Positions 39,904 through 49,043 of a stretch of 64,000 bases of DNA are shown piece after piece (the stretch's first letter is position 1; the number at the start of each line of letters is the position of its first letter). Made by a program: the position numbers and the translations under genes. The notes below the pieces were generated by a model that was given only the letters and a program-made list of their open reading frames with translations, made no database searches and was not told the origin of the DNA. Source of the DNA: Yersinia intermedia (lineage in GTDB: Bacteria > Pseudomonadota > Gammaproteobacteria > Enterobacterales > Enterobacteriaceae); assembly GCF_900635455.1 (NCBI RefSeq), contig NZ_LR134116.1, forward strand, positions 1,178,001 through 1,242,000, given 5' to 3'.

Positions 39904-42900
39904 TTAGAAGGTGTAAGCAACGCCCATATTAATAGTCATTGGGGTCGCAATGTTTTTACCTTTAGAGACTTTAACTTCAGAACCGATTGACAGGTTAGAG
40001 GTCAGGTTTACATTGACACCCACGCCCGCGTTAGCACGAGTCCCTTTCAGGCTGTTATCAAACATTTCGTTGTTAACCATCACCTTGTTACTGGCCATCA
40101 GGTCATGATCCACTGAGAAGATAGCGTAAGGCTTAATTTCAGTACCAGCGTTCAACACAAAGCGATAACCGGTGTTCATCCCCAGAGTACCAGTGGTAGA
40201 ACGTGCGCCTTGGCTCTGTGCTTCCATGCCGTTAGACAGTTGGTACTGGCTCTTACCGGAGCTAAAGGTGTTCAGTGCGACATAAGGAGAGATATACATC
40301 TCATTGATATTGATATGTTTACCCGCCTTCATGGCCAGACCAAGACCGGAGAAGTTAGTATTGCCGGTGGCGCTGCCGCCTTTAGCTGTCACATTGAGGT
40401 TCTGTTTAAACTGGTTAGTTTTCAGCACACCATTAATGTAATAACCGCTATTAGCCAAATATTGCGCGTAAGCACCCAATGAGTTGCTTTCCACACTGCC
40501 GCTGCTCTGGTAATCAGATTTGATATTTGAGCTGCTGTAGCTGGCGAAGCTACCGATACTGAATACGGCATTACCTAAATCAATGGCTTTATCGCCACCT
40601 AAAGTCATACCATTCAACTTCTGGTTGAAGTTGGCCGCAGTGCCTTTCACGTTATAGCTGTCGTTCAGGTAAGTGAGCCACACGCCGCTTTCGTTAGCCG
40701 ACGAGCTTTGCTTATCCAAACGATTCTGAATCGAACTTAATTCAGCATTAAAGATAACCGGCATGGTATTGGCGACAGCCAGCACACCCGCAGTACTTGG
40801 TGTCAGGGTTGTTTTATCAGCTACCAGTTTGAAGCCACCTTGACCATCACTGACCAGGTTGTGCTTATAGTTACCCAGATCTACCGGGCCATTAGCCAGT
40901 GCAAAGCGTGCGTTATTGGTGCCTGCCACATCAACGACATTCAGGTTAGCCGGAGCAACACCGCTGGCATCGATCTGAACGTTGAAATCACCATTGGCAT
41001 CACCCGTTACATTCAGTGGTGCAGTAGCGTGGTTATGCAGGGATGAACCTAGGTTAAAGCTACCGTTACCTGCCAATGAGCTGATGGTCAGTTGCGCTTT
41101 CGTTTGGCTCATATCGATAGAACCGCCCGCCAGCGTGACATCTTTAAAGGCGAATTTAGCGGGTTTGCCATTCATGGCGCTAAAGGCCGCACGGGAAGTT
41201 GGGTGTAGCCTGACATAAGGTGCATCTTCGGCCACCAGCACCATGTTACCGGCTAAATTCAGGTCTGCATTTTGGGTTACTGCACCGTCATGGACGCTCA
41301 GGAAACTGCCTTGGTTGGCATTAATGATCCCTTCGACTGCGGCAGTTTGGGTGAAAATGGTGGTACCGCCATTTAACTCCGCATCTTTCAGCGAACTGTA
41401 GATCAGTGCATAACCGTCTTCAACCAGTATCTTATTGGCTTGCATGCGCGACTTAAGCTTCAAGATACCGCCGTTTACCGTGGTGTTATCAGCTTTCGCA
41501 TTGCCACTAACGGTGAATTCTGCACCGTTATTAACCGTGGTATGCTGGGCGTTTGCGCTACCAGCAAGCTCGAAATGACTGTTATTCAGTTCGGTATGAT
41601 CGGTGGTGGCACCATCATTAACAATGAACTTGCCGCCATTAACCGTCGTATACTCTGCTGTGGCACCAGTTGCCAGCGTGAAGGTACCGTTCTCAAGTGT
41701 GGTGTTAGAAGCACTCGCCTTGTCATTAACCGTGAATTCGCCATCATTGATAGTCGTACGTATCGCTCCCGCACCAGCTTCAACGGTGAAAACACCGCCA
41801 TTCAGCGTGGTATCTGCTGCGATAGCTTTGCTTTGCAGGGTTAAGCTCCCACCTTTGATGATGGCTTTAGAAATAATAGCGTTATCTTTGGCAGTAATAT
41901 CACCTTCGCTAACTATCTCATTGATATAAGAATACTCTCCGGCTGTAACCTTGCCACCTTTAGCAATCACCGCACCTTCTGATTTGGCTCGTTCAGTCTC
42001 ATTTATCCCTTTAAGGCTCAACTGACCTTCTGCACCAACATTGGTATTTTTATCCGTACCACCGTTATTTTCCATAATGCCTTTGGTGATAACAGTGCTA
42101 TTTGCCAATGCGCCAAGCGCCAACTTTACGGTGCCATCTTCGCTAACAATGCTGCCAATGATTTCGCCGTCTTTTTCCACATTTTGCGTGCCGCCCGATA
42201 CTTGGGTATCGAGTGCAAAGGTTCCTGTAGCGACAGTTTGTTGCTCGGTGCTGGCAATTCTTTGCTCAAATGCAGGTATATCAATAGTCGTAGTCGTTAC
42301 TTTCTCTAAATTAGCTAATTCTGCTGTCGCATTGTGCATTTCTGTCGTGCTGGTTGCGAGCTTATCCGCAGCGTCAGTTTTAATCTTATTGGCAGCAGTA
42401 ACCTTAAGCTCAATGTCATTAAAAGCAACGTCGGCAGACTGATGTTTCTTGGTTGCGGCATCAGCTAACAGTTTTGCGGCTGCTGCATCCTTGATGGCCT
42501 TTTGCGCGTCTTCAGCCTTGGTTTTTTTGTCCACAGGCGTGTTTGGATCATCAATCAGTTTTTGTAGCTCGTTGTCGAGATCTGGTGTCTTATCATCCCA
42601 GGCTACATTGACAGCTTTAATTGCCGTGGTTTTTTCAGTATCAAGTTGTTTTAAGTTATCTTCAGCTTGAGTTTTTTCTTTCTCAGCGAGTTTGAGCTTT
42701 GCTTGATTAAATTTTAATTGAGGAGTCAGACGTACGACATCAACACTTGCTTTTTTTTCTGCTTCTTCTGCTTTTTTATGCGCCTGTTCAGCAACAGCGA
42801 GCTCGTTGAACTTAACTTGTTTATCGGCAAAATAAGCCGCCAGTTTTTCCTTTTGTTCCTGGCTAATCACACCTTGAGTCAGGTAATTTTGTACCTTAGT

Positions 42901-43554
42901 CAGAGTATTTTGGCTTGTTTGTTGCTGCTTTATTACGGTGACTTTTTGCTCAAGTTCTGGCGAAATAGTTGAATTATCGTTGGTTAATGACGCAGTAAAC
43001 AGTGAGTTGGCTTCTTCAGCGGTGAACTGCCCCGGCGCTTTGTTATTGAGTGAGGCTGTAAAAGCATCTTTTGCTGCTGCATTGAGTTTGTTCTTGTTGT
43101 CTTCGGTCTTGTCTTTTGCATAAGCAACAACGGCTTCTAACTGCGCGATATTTTTTTCAAATACACCTTTAAATGAGTCTAGTTCTTTGTTCGCTTGTTT
43201 TTGTTGTGCCGGTGCTAATGCAGCAATGTTGGTTTCATAATCCTTAATCTGCTGCTGGTGATCCTGTTGCATTGTCGTAATTTGCGACTCAACCTGAGTA
43301 ATCATCTCTGGTGTAATTGTTTGGCCTTCAGGGAAGATACTTTCCAGCAAGATATCTTCAGGGGCTTTGGTGTTAACCACGGTGTTAGTGGTTACGATAA
43401 AGCTGCCAGCATTGCCCATACCGAGAGTTGCACCGGGTATAAACGTAGATGTTGACGCAGCAATTGCCCCACCAGATATCAATGATGAGACCAAAATAGA
43501 TAACGGCAATAAACGTGTATTTAATGTGTTGCGATGACCCATGGTTTTATACAT
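39904..43554 (-). CDS. Autotransporter with coiled-coil and AIDA-type repeat passenger
   Basis: This 1216-residue type Va secreted protein has a signal peptide at about residues 1–33 (ILVSSLISGGAIA). A long Lys/Ala/Gln/Glu-rich region (about 90–440) looks helical or coiled-coil. About a dozen AIDA/pertactin-like units of NGGxFTVxxGAxAxxTT type follow (about 570–740). A C-terminal beta-barrel domain covers roughly the last 270 residues and ends MGVAYTF, the aromatic C terminus recognised by the Bam complex. It sits beside sseB, the site of yapC in Y. pestis as I recall, but is much longer. The start could be ATG 43554 or ATG 43542. Adhesion or autoaggregation is an inference from the family. 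Confidence 0.87.
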   Translation of the reverse strand: MYKTMGHRNTLNTRLLPLSILVSSLISGGAIAASTSTFIPGATLGMGNAGSFIVTTNTVVNTKAPEDILLESIFPEGQTITPEMITQVESQITTMQQDHQQQIKDYETNIAALAPAQQKQANKELDSFKGVFEKNIAQLEAVVAYAKDKTEDNKNKLNAAAKDAFTASLNNKAPGQFTAEEANSLFTASLTNDNSTISPELEQKVTVIKQQQTSQNTLTKVQNYLTQGVISQEQKEKLAAYFADKQVKFNELAVAEQAHKKAEEAEKKASVDVVRLTPQLKFNQAKLKLAEKEKTQAEDNLKQLDTEKTTAIKAVNVAWDDKTPDLDNELQKLIDDPNTPVDKKTKAEDAQKAIKDAAAAKLLADAATKKHQSADVAFNDIELKVTAANKIKTDAADKLATSTTEMHNATAELANLEKVTTTTIDIPAFEQRIASTEQQTVATGTFALDTQVSGGTQNVEKDGEIIGSIVSEDGTVKLALGALANSTVITKGIMENNGGTDKNTNVGAEGQLSLKGINETERAKSEGAVIAKGGKVTAGEYSYINEIVSEGDITAKDNAIISKAIIKGGSLTLQSKAIAADTTLNGGVFTVEAGAGAIRTTINDGEFTVNDKASASNTTLENGTFTLATGATAEYTTVNGGKFIVNDGATTDHTELNNSHFELAGSANAQHTTVNNGAEFTVSGNAKADNTTVNGGILKLKSRMQANKILVEDGYALIYSSLKDAELNGGTTIFTQTAAVEGIINANQGSFLSVHDGAVTQNADLNLAGNMVLVAEDAPYVRLHPTSRAAFSAMNGKPAKFAFKDVTLAGGSIDMSQTKAQLTISSLAGNGSFNLGSSLHNHATAPLNVTGDANGDFNVQIDASGVAPANLNVVDVAGTNNARFALANGPVDLGNYKHNLVSDGQGGFKLVADKTTLTPSTAGVLAVANTMPVIFNAELSSIQNRLDKQSSSANESGVWLTYLNDSYNVKGTAANFNQKLNGMTLGGDKAIDLGNAVFSIGSFASYSSSNIKSDYQSSGSVESNSLGAYAQYLANSGYYINGVLKTNQFKQNLNVTAKGGSATGNTNFSGLGLAMKAGKHININEMYISPYVALNTFSSGKSQYQLSNGMEAQSQGARSTTGTLGMNTGYRFVLNAGTEIKPYAIFSVDHDLMASNKVMVNNEMFDNSLKGTRANAGVGVNVNLTSNLSIGSEVKVSKGKNIATPMTINMGVAYTF

Positions 43555-43965
43555 TCCTATTTATAGATGAGTTTAAAAGACGAAATACTCAAAAGGGGTA
43601 ATAACGACAAAATGTTGGATGAAATATAAATTGGTAAGCCGCTCATTCCTATTTATTAAAATATTAATTCAGGTGGTTTATATTAATTTGATTTTTAATT
43701 TTATTTTGTTGTGATGTTTTTCTTGTTTTTGTATTGATTTTATTGGTTTTTATCTTGGTGCTGTCTTTTCTTTCATTGGCGGATTGAATAATTTAATTTT
43801 TATTAAAAAAATATTAAATAGGTTTTTGGTGTGCGTTGTTTAGAAATGGCGATATAAATGCGAGCCAATGCGCATTTTTTTATGAAGAGAATGACTTGAT
43901 TCCTCCCTCCCTATATTCCCTTTCATACCGATGCTATAATCTTGCTATCAGCCAGGGAGCAAGAT
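43555..43965. other. AT-rich divergent promoter region
   Basis: This 411-bp region lies between the autotransporter and yfhM starts. It is strongly A/T-rich, with T-tracts at 43660–43810, and could be a target of H-NS-like silencing. TATAAT at 43935–43940 is the probable yfhM -10. No gene or repeat was recognised in it. Confidence 0.5.
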
Positions 43966-46900
43966 ATGAATCACAATGGTTTGCGTCGGTTAATGTCAGG
44001 AATTAAAGGGTGTCGGGCGGCTATATTGATCGCTGCGGCGTTGTTATTAGCCGCTTGTGATGACAGCAATAATAAGGGTGTGGTCACACCGCCTGCGGCT
44101 CAAGCCAGTACCTCGGCGGCAAAAACACCGGCGAGTAAACCCACAGATACAGTGGTACTGGCGGAGTTGGCAAAACGCCATGCTGGCCAGCCGCTCACCT
44201 TGCTGGATGCCTCTGAGCTGCAACTTGATGGGGCCAGTGCCATGGTACTGACCTTCTCGCAGCCACTGGATCCCAAGCAGGACTTCGCCGCGCAGGTGCA
44301 TTTGGTTGATACTGTCAGTGGCAACATCGACGGTGCCTGGGAGCTATCCGATAATCTAATGGAGCTGCGTTTACGCCACCTCAAACCGGAGCGTAAATTG
44401 CTGTTAACTGTCGACAGCACGCTGAAAGGCGTCGGTGGCGCGCAACTGGGTGCACAGCAACAGCAGCAAATCACCACCCGTGATATTAAACCGAGTGTCG
44501 GTTTTGCCAGCAAAGGCTCTTTGCTGCCGGGCAAACTGGCGCAGGGATTGCCGGTGATGGCGCTCAATGTTGATAACGTCGATGTTAACTTCTTCCGCAT
44601 TAAGCAAAGCAGCCTGGCTAACTTCCTCGCTAACTGGCAAAACCGCAGTGCGCTCTCTAACTGGGAATCGGACGAACTACTGAAAATGGCTGATTTAGTC
44701 TATACCGGCCGTTTTGATCTCAACCCTGCGGTTAATACCCGTGAAAAGCTGTTGCTGCCCTTAGCCGATATCAAGCCGTTACAAGAATCCGGCGTCTATC
44801 TGGCCGTTATGCAGCAAGCCGGTCACTATAGCTATACCAATGCTGCCACCTTATTTACCCTGAGTGATATCGGTGTTTCGCTGCATAGCTACCATAACCA
44901 GATGGATGTGTTCACCCAGGCATTGGCCGGTGGAGCGGCGTTGAAAGGCGTGTCACTGCAACTGTTAGATGATAAAGGCCAGGTGTTGGCTCAGGCCGAA
45001 ACCGACGGCAAGGGCCATGCGCAGTTGGAAAAAAACGCTAACGCCAAATTGCTACTCGCCGCGCAAAATGGGCAGACCAGTCTGATCGACCTTAATGCAC
45101 CCGCTTTAGATCTGGCCGAGTTTGATATTGCCGGTCCAGAGGGTTTCCAGAAGCAGTTCTTTGTCTTTGGCCCCCGTGATCTGTATCGGCCAGGTGAAAC
45201 CGTAATTGTTAATGGGTTACTGCGCGATGCTGATGGTAAACCCCTAACAACCCAACCAGTTAAAGTCGATATCCTCAAACCGGATAATCAAGTGGTGCGC
45301 AGCTTTACCTGGCAACCACAGGATGGCTTGTATCAATACCAATATGCATTACCTGAAGGTGGCCCAACTGGCGAGTGGTCATTGCGCCTGAATTTGGGTG
45401 ATAACCAACCACGGTTGTACAAATTCAAGGTAGAGGATTTTCTGCCAGAACGTATGGCGCTTGATATTGCCACCAATAAAGAACCGATCGCCACTGACAG
45501 TGAAGCTAGCTTTGCCGTCACTGGCCGTTACTTATACGGTGCCCCGGCCTCGGGCAACCGTCTGCAAGGCCAATTATTCCTGCGCCCACTGCGTGAAGCT
45601 GTTGCCACACTGCCCGGTTTTGAATTTGGTTCGATTATCGAAGAGAACCTCTCCCGCACTTTAGATGAGTTTGATACCACCTTAGATAACGAGGGGCAGA
45701 CAGATATTGCGGTGGATAACAGTTGGCAGCATGCCCAATCGCCACTGAAATTGATTTTACAGGCCAGTTTGTTGGAGTCGGGTGGTCGGCCAGTCACTCG
45801 CCGTGCGGAGCAAGCGGTGTGGCCTGCTGATGCGTTGGTGGGGATTCGCCCGCTGTTCAATAAACAGCAGGTTTATGATTACCGCAGTGACAGCTATAAA
45901 TCGCAGGCGATGGTGGATCAAGATACGCAGGCTGATTTTGAAATTATCTATGCGAATGCCAGCGGCGAAAAACTGGCCGCCAATGGCATTAAAGTGAAGT
46001 TGGTACGTGAGCGGCGTGATTACTACTGGCAGTGGTCAGAAAGTGACGGCTGGCAGTCGTTGTTTGATAAAAAAGATCTGACTCTGGCAGAGCAAAGTGT
46101 GAATATCACCGCCAACGGGAGCGCTAAAGTCAGTTTCCCGGTGGAGTGGGGCGCATACCGCATTGAGGTGAGTAACCCAGATAATGAATTGATCAGCAGT
46201 TCTCGCTTCTGGGCCGGTTACAGTTGGCAGGATAATACCGCTGGCAGTGGAGCGGTGCGTCCTGATCAGGTCAAATTAACATTGGATAAACCCGCTTACC
46301 GTCCGGGCGAAAAAGTGAAGCTACATATTGAAGCACCGGCTGCTGGTAATGGCTATCTGCTGGTGGAATCCAGCGACGGCCCGCTGTGGTGGCAGGAAGT
46401 GACTATTCCTGCGGGTGGTGCAGAGGTCGACGTGCCGATTAACAAAGAGTGGAATCGGCATGACCTGTATCTCAGTGCCACAGTGATTCGCCCCGGTGAT
46501 AAATCACAACAGGCGACGCCAAAACGAGCGATTGGTTTATTGCATCTGCCGTTGGTGGATGAAACCCGCAAGTTGGCATTGCAATTGGATGCTCCTGAGC
46601 GTATCCGGCCCAATCAAACTTTAACGGTAAAAGTGAAGGCCAGCCGCAGTGGTGCGCCGTTACCGGAAAAAGTGCAAGTTTTACTGTCAGCCGTTGACAG
46701 CGGGATCTTGAATATTACGGATTACGCCACACCAGATCCTTACGATGCCTTTTTTGGCCGTAAGCGCTACAGCGCCGATCGCTATGATGTCTATGGGCAA
46801 TTGATAGAAGGGCAAGGGCGCTTAGCCAGCTTACGTTTTGGTGGTGATGGTGATGAGGAAGATGCGCTGTCCCGTGGTGGCAAGAAACCCATTACCGAAG

Positions 46901-48990
46901 TGACCATAGTGGCGCAGCAAGCCCAACCGGTGACATTAAACGCACAGGGTGAAGGCACCGTTGAGCTGGCGATTCCAGACTTTAACGGTGAGCTACGTTT
47001 AATGGCCCAGGCCTGGAGTGATGAAGAGTTCGGCAAAGCAGAGTCGAAAGTGGTGGTGGCTGCACCATTGATTGCGCAACTGGCAGCGCCACGTTTTCTG
47101 GCCGGTGGCGACAGTACCCAACTGGCTCTGGACTTAAGTAATTTATCCGGTCAGGCGCAAACCTTAGCGCTGAAATTGGCCGCCAGTGATTTACTGGCGC
47201 TAAATGGTGCGCAAACTCAGTCCGTTACGCTGGCGAACGGTGAGCGTAAAACGGTACTGATCCCGGTTCGGGCGCTGAACGGGTTTGGGCAGGGTGATCT
47301 TGGTCTGACGATCAGTGGCATGGTACTGCCAAACGAAGAACTGCCAGATTACCAGCATCATTGGAAGATCGGCGTGCGGCCAGCCTATCCGGCCCAAACG
47401 CGCCATTTCGCTAATGTGCTGCGCAGTGGTGAAAGCTGGAGTTTGCCTGCGCAGGCTACGGCGGGATTGAGTGCTGAAACATTGCAAGGCCAACTGCTAA
47501 TAACCAGCCGTCCACCTCTTAATTTGGCTCGTTATATCAGTGAGTTATACGCCTATCCTTATGGCTGTCTGGAGCAAACAGTCAGTGGATTGTATCCCTC
47601 ACTGTACAGTAACCATGCACAGTTGACCGCGCTGGGCATCAAGGCCGATAGCGATGAAAAACGGCGGCAGACAATTGATGTCGGGATTGAACACCTACTG
47701 AGTATGCAGCGCTACAACGGTGGTTTTGGTTTGTGGAGCAACGACAGCCCGGAAGAGTTCTGGCTCACCGCCTATGCCACCGACTTCCTGTATCGTGCCA
47801 GCCAACAAGGTTACAGCGTACCAACGGCGGCACTGACGGCGGCGAATACCCGCTTACAGCGTTATTTACAGGATCCTAATCAGGTTGAAATTCGTTACAG
47901 CGAGCAAACCAAGCATACCCGCTTTGCGGTGCAAGCCTATGCAGGGTTGGTATTGGCGCAGCAGCAGCAGGCTTCGCTCGGCGCATTACGGCAGTTATAT
48001 AGCCGCAACAGTGAAGCGCGTTCTGGCTTACCCTTGGTGCAGTTGGGGGTAGCATTGAAATTGATGGGCGACATGCCGCGTGCCAAAGAAGCCATCACTC
48101 AGGGGCTAAATACCACACGCAGTGATAAGGACTACTGGCTGGAGGATTACGGTAGCCCGATACGCGATGATGCCCTTATTCTGGCACTGTTAACCGACAA
48201 CAATCTACTGCCACAAGCACGTGATAGTCGTCTGCTGGCCCTGTCTGATGCCTTGACCAGCCGCAACTACCTGTCAACGCAGGAGAGCAATGCTATATTC
48301 CTTGCGGGGCGCACCTTGATGAACGGCGCTGAAACGCCGTGGCAGGTTGCTATCGCGCCACAAGCTGAGCCAATTGCAGATAGTGTGACTCTGACCCAAA
48401 GTACCGCGTTAAACCAAAACTGGTCGGCATCACAACTGGCTGCGGGGATGCAACTGCAAAATCGGGGGGATACACCATTGTATAGCCGCGTTGCAGTGGT
48501 GGGATATCCGCAGCAAACCCCGGCACCATTCAGTAATAATTTACATATCACCCGGAGTTACATTGGGCTAGATGGCAATCCGTTGCAATTATCACAACTG
48601 AAAAGTGGTGAGTTAGTCTTGGTGCATCTGGATGTTTGGGCCGATAAACGGGTGCCGGATGCGCTGGTGGTCGATTTGCTGCCTGCTGGTCTGGAACTGG
48701 AAAACCAGAATCTGGGCGATAGCAGCGCCAGTTTGGGAGAGAGCGCCAGCAGCGTGACTGAGCTACTACAGGATATGCAGCAATCCGATATCAAGCATCA
48801 GGAGTTCCGTGATGATCGTTATGTCGCTGCCGTCAGTGTCGATGGCTACCGTCACACCACGCTGCTCTATCTGGCGCGGGCGGTCACGCCAGGCATCTAC
48901 CAGGTACCTGCGCCACAAGTAGAATCGATGTATGTACCCGATTGGCGTGCGCTGGGGAGTACTCCGGCGCAGCTTGAAATCGTTAAGTGA
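43966..48990 (+). CDS. yfhM: Bacterial alpha-2-macroglobulin lipoprotein
   Basis: YfhM is an inner-membrane-anchored protease trap of the periplasm that guards the cell against host proteases. The 1674-residue protein begins with a signal peptide and lipobox LLLAAC. It has the MG and bait-region repeats and the thioester motif YGCLEQ, Cys at codon 47566–47568 (residue 1201), followed by the alpha-helical thioester domain. ATG 43966 follows GGGAG; a frame starting at 43942 adds eight residues. It is directly followed by pbpC, its known genomic partner. Confidence 0.95.
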   Translation: MNHNGLRRLMSGIKGCRAAILIAAALLLAACDDSNNKGVVTPPAAQASTSAAKTPASKPTDTVVLAELAKRHAGQPLTLLDASELQLDGASAMVLTFSQPLDPKQDFAAQVHLVDTVSGNIDGAWELSDNLMELRLRHLKPERKLLLTVDSTLKGVGGAQLGAQQQQQITTRDIKPSVGFASKGSLLPGKLAQGLPVMALNVDNVDVNFFRIKQSSLANFLANWQNRSALSNWESDELLKMADLVYTGRFDLNPAVNTREKLLLPLADIKPLQESGVYLAVMQQAGHYSYTNAATLFTLSDIGVSLHSYHNQMDVFTQALAGGAALKGVSLQLLDDKGQVLAQAETDGKGHAQLEKNANAKLLLAAQNGQTSLIDLNAPALDLAEFDIAGPEGFQKQFFVFGPRDLYRPGETVIVNGLLRDADGKPLTTQPVKVDILKPDNQVVRSFTWQPQDGLYQYQYALPEGGPTGEWSLRLNLGDNQPRLYKFKVEDFLPERMALDIATNKEPIATDSEASFAVTGRYLYGAPASGNRLQGQLFLRPLREAVATLPGFEFGSIIEENLSRTLDEFDTTLDNEGQTDIAVDNSWQHAQSPLKLILQASLLESGGRPVTRRAEQAVWPADALVGIRPLFNKQQVYDYRSDSYKSQAMVDQDTQADFEIIYANASGEKLAANGIKVKLVRERRDYYWQWSESDGWQSLFDKKDLTLAEQSVNITANGSAKVSFPVEWGAYRIEVSNPDNELISSSRFWAGYSWQDNTAGSGAVRPDQVKLTLDKPAYRPGEKVKLHIEAPAAGNGYLLVESSDGPLWWQEVTIPAGGAEVDVPINKEWNRHDLYLSATVIRPGDKSQQATPKRAIGLLHLPLVDETRKLALQLDAPERIRPNQTLTVKVKASRSGAPLPEKVQVLLSAVDSGILNITDYATPDPYDAFFGRKRYSADRYDVYGQLIEGQGRLASLRFGGDGDEEDALSRGGKKPITEVTIVAQQAQPVTLNAQGEGTVELAIPDFNGELRLMAQAWSDEEFGKAESKVVVAAPLIAQLAAPRFLAGGDSTQLALDLSNLSGQAQTLALKLAASDLLALNGAQTQSVTLANGERKTVLIPVRALNGFGQGDLGLTISGMVLPNEELPDYQHHWKIGVRPAYPAQTRHFANVLRSGESWSLPAQATAGLSAETLQGQLLITSRPPLNLARYISELYAYPYGCLEQTVSGLYPSLYSNHAQLTALGIKADSDEKRRQTIDVGIEHLLSMQRYNGGFGLWSNDSPEEFWLTAYATDFLYRASQQGYSVPTAALTAANTRLQRYLQDPNQVEIRYSEQTKHTRFAVQAYAGLVLAQQQQASLGALRQLYSRNSEARSGLPLVQLGVALKLMGDMPRAKEAITQGLNTTRSDKDYWLEDYGSPIRDDALILALLTDNNLLPQARDSRLLALSDALTSRNYLSTQESNAIFLAGRTLMNGAETPWQVAIAPQAEPIADSVTLTQSTALNQNWSASQLAAGMQLQNRGDTPLYSRVAVVGYPQQTPAPFSNNLHITRSYIGLDGNPLQLSQLKSGELVLVHLDVWADKRVPDALVVDLLPAGLELENQNLGDSSASLGESASSVTELLQDMQQSDIKHQEFRDDRYVAAVSVDGYRHTTLLYLARAVTPGIYQVPAPQVESMYVPDWRALGSTPAQLEIVK

Positions 48991-49043
48991 ATATTTACTT
49001 CCCCTGAGCGGCAAAATAGCTGTCAGGGGGAGTAATACGGTTA

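Noticed and set aside
41440..42670. Several plus-strand frames opposite the autotransporter
   Set aside because: They arise from the low-complexity Ala/Thr/Lys-rich passenger; there are no ribosome sites and the minus-strand protein is intact with signal peptide and barrel.
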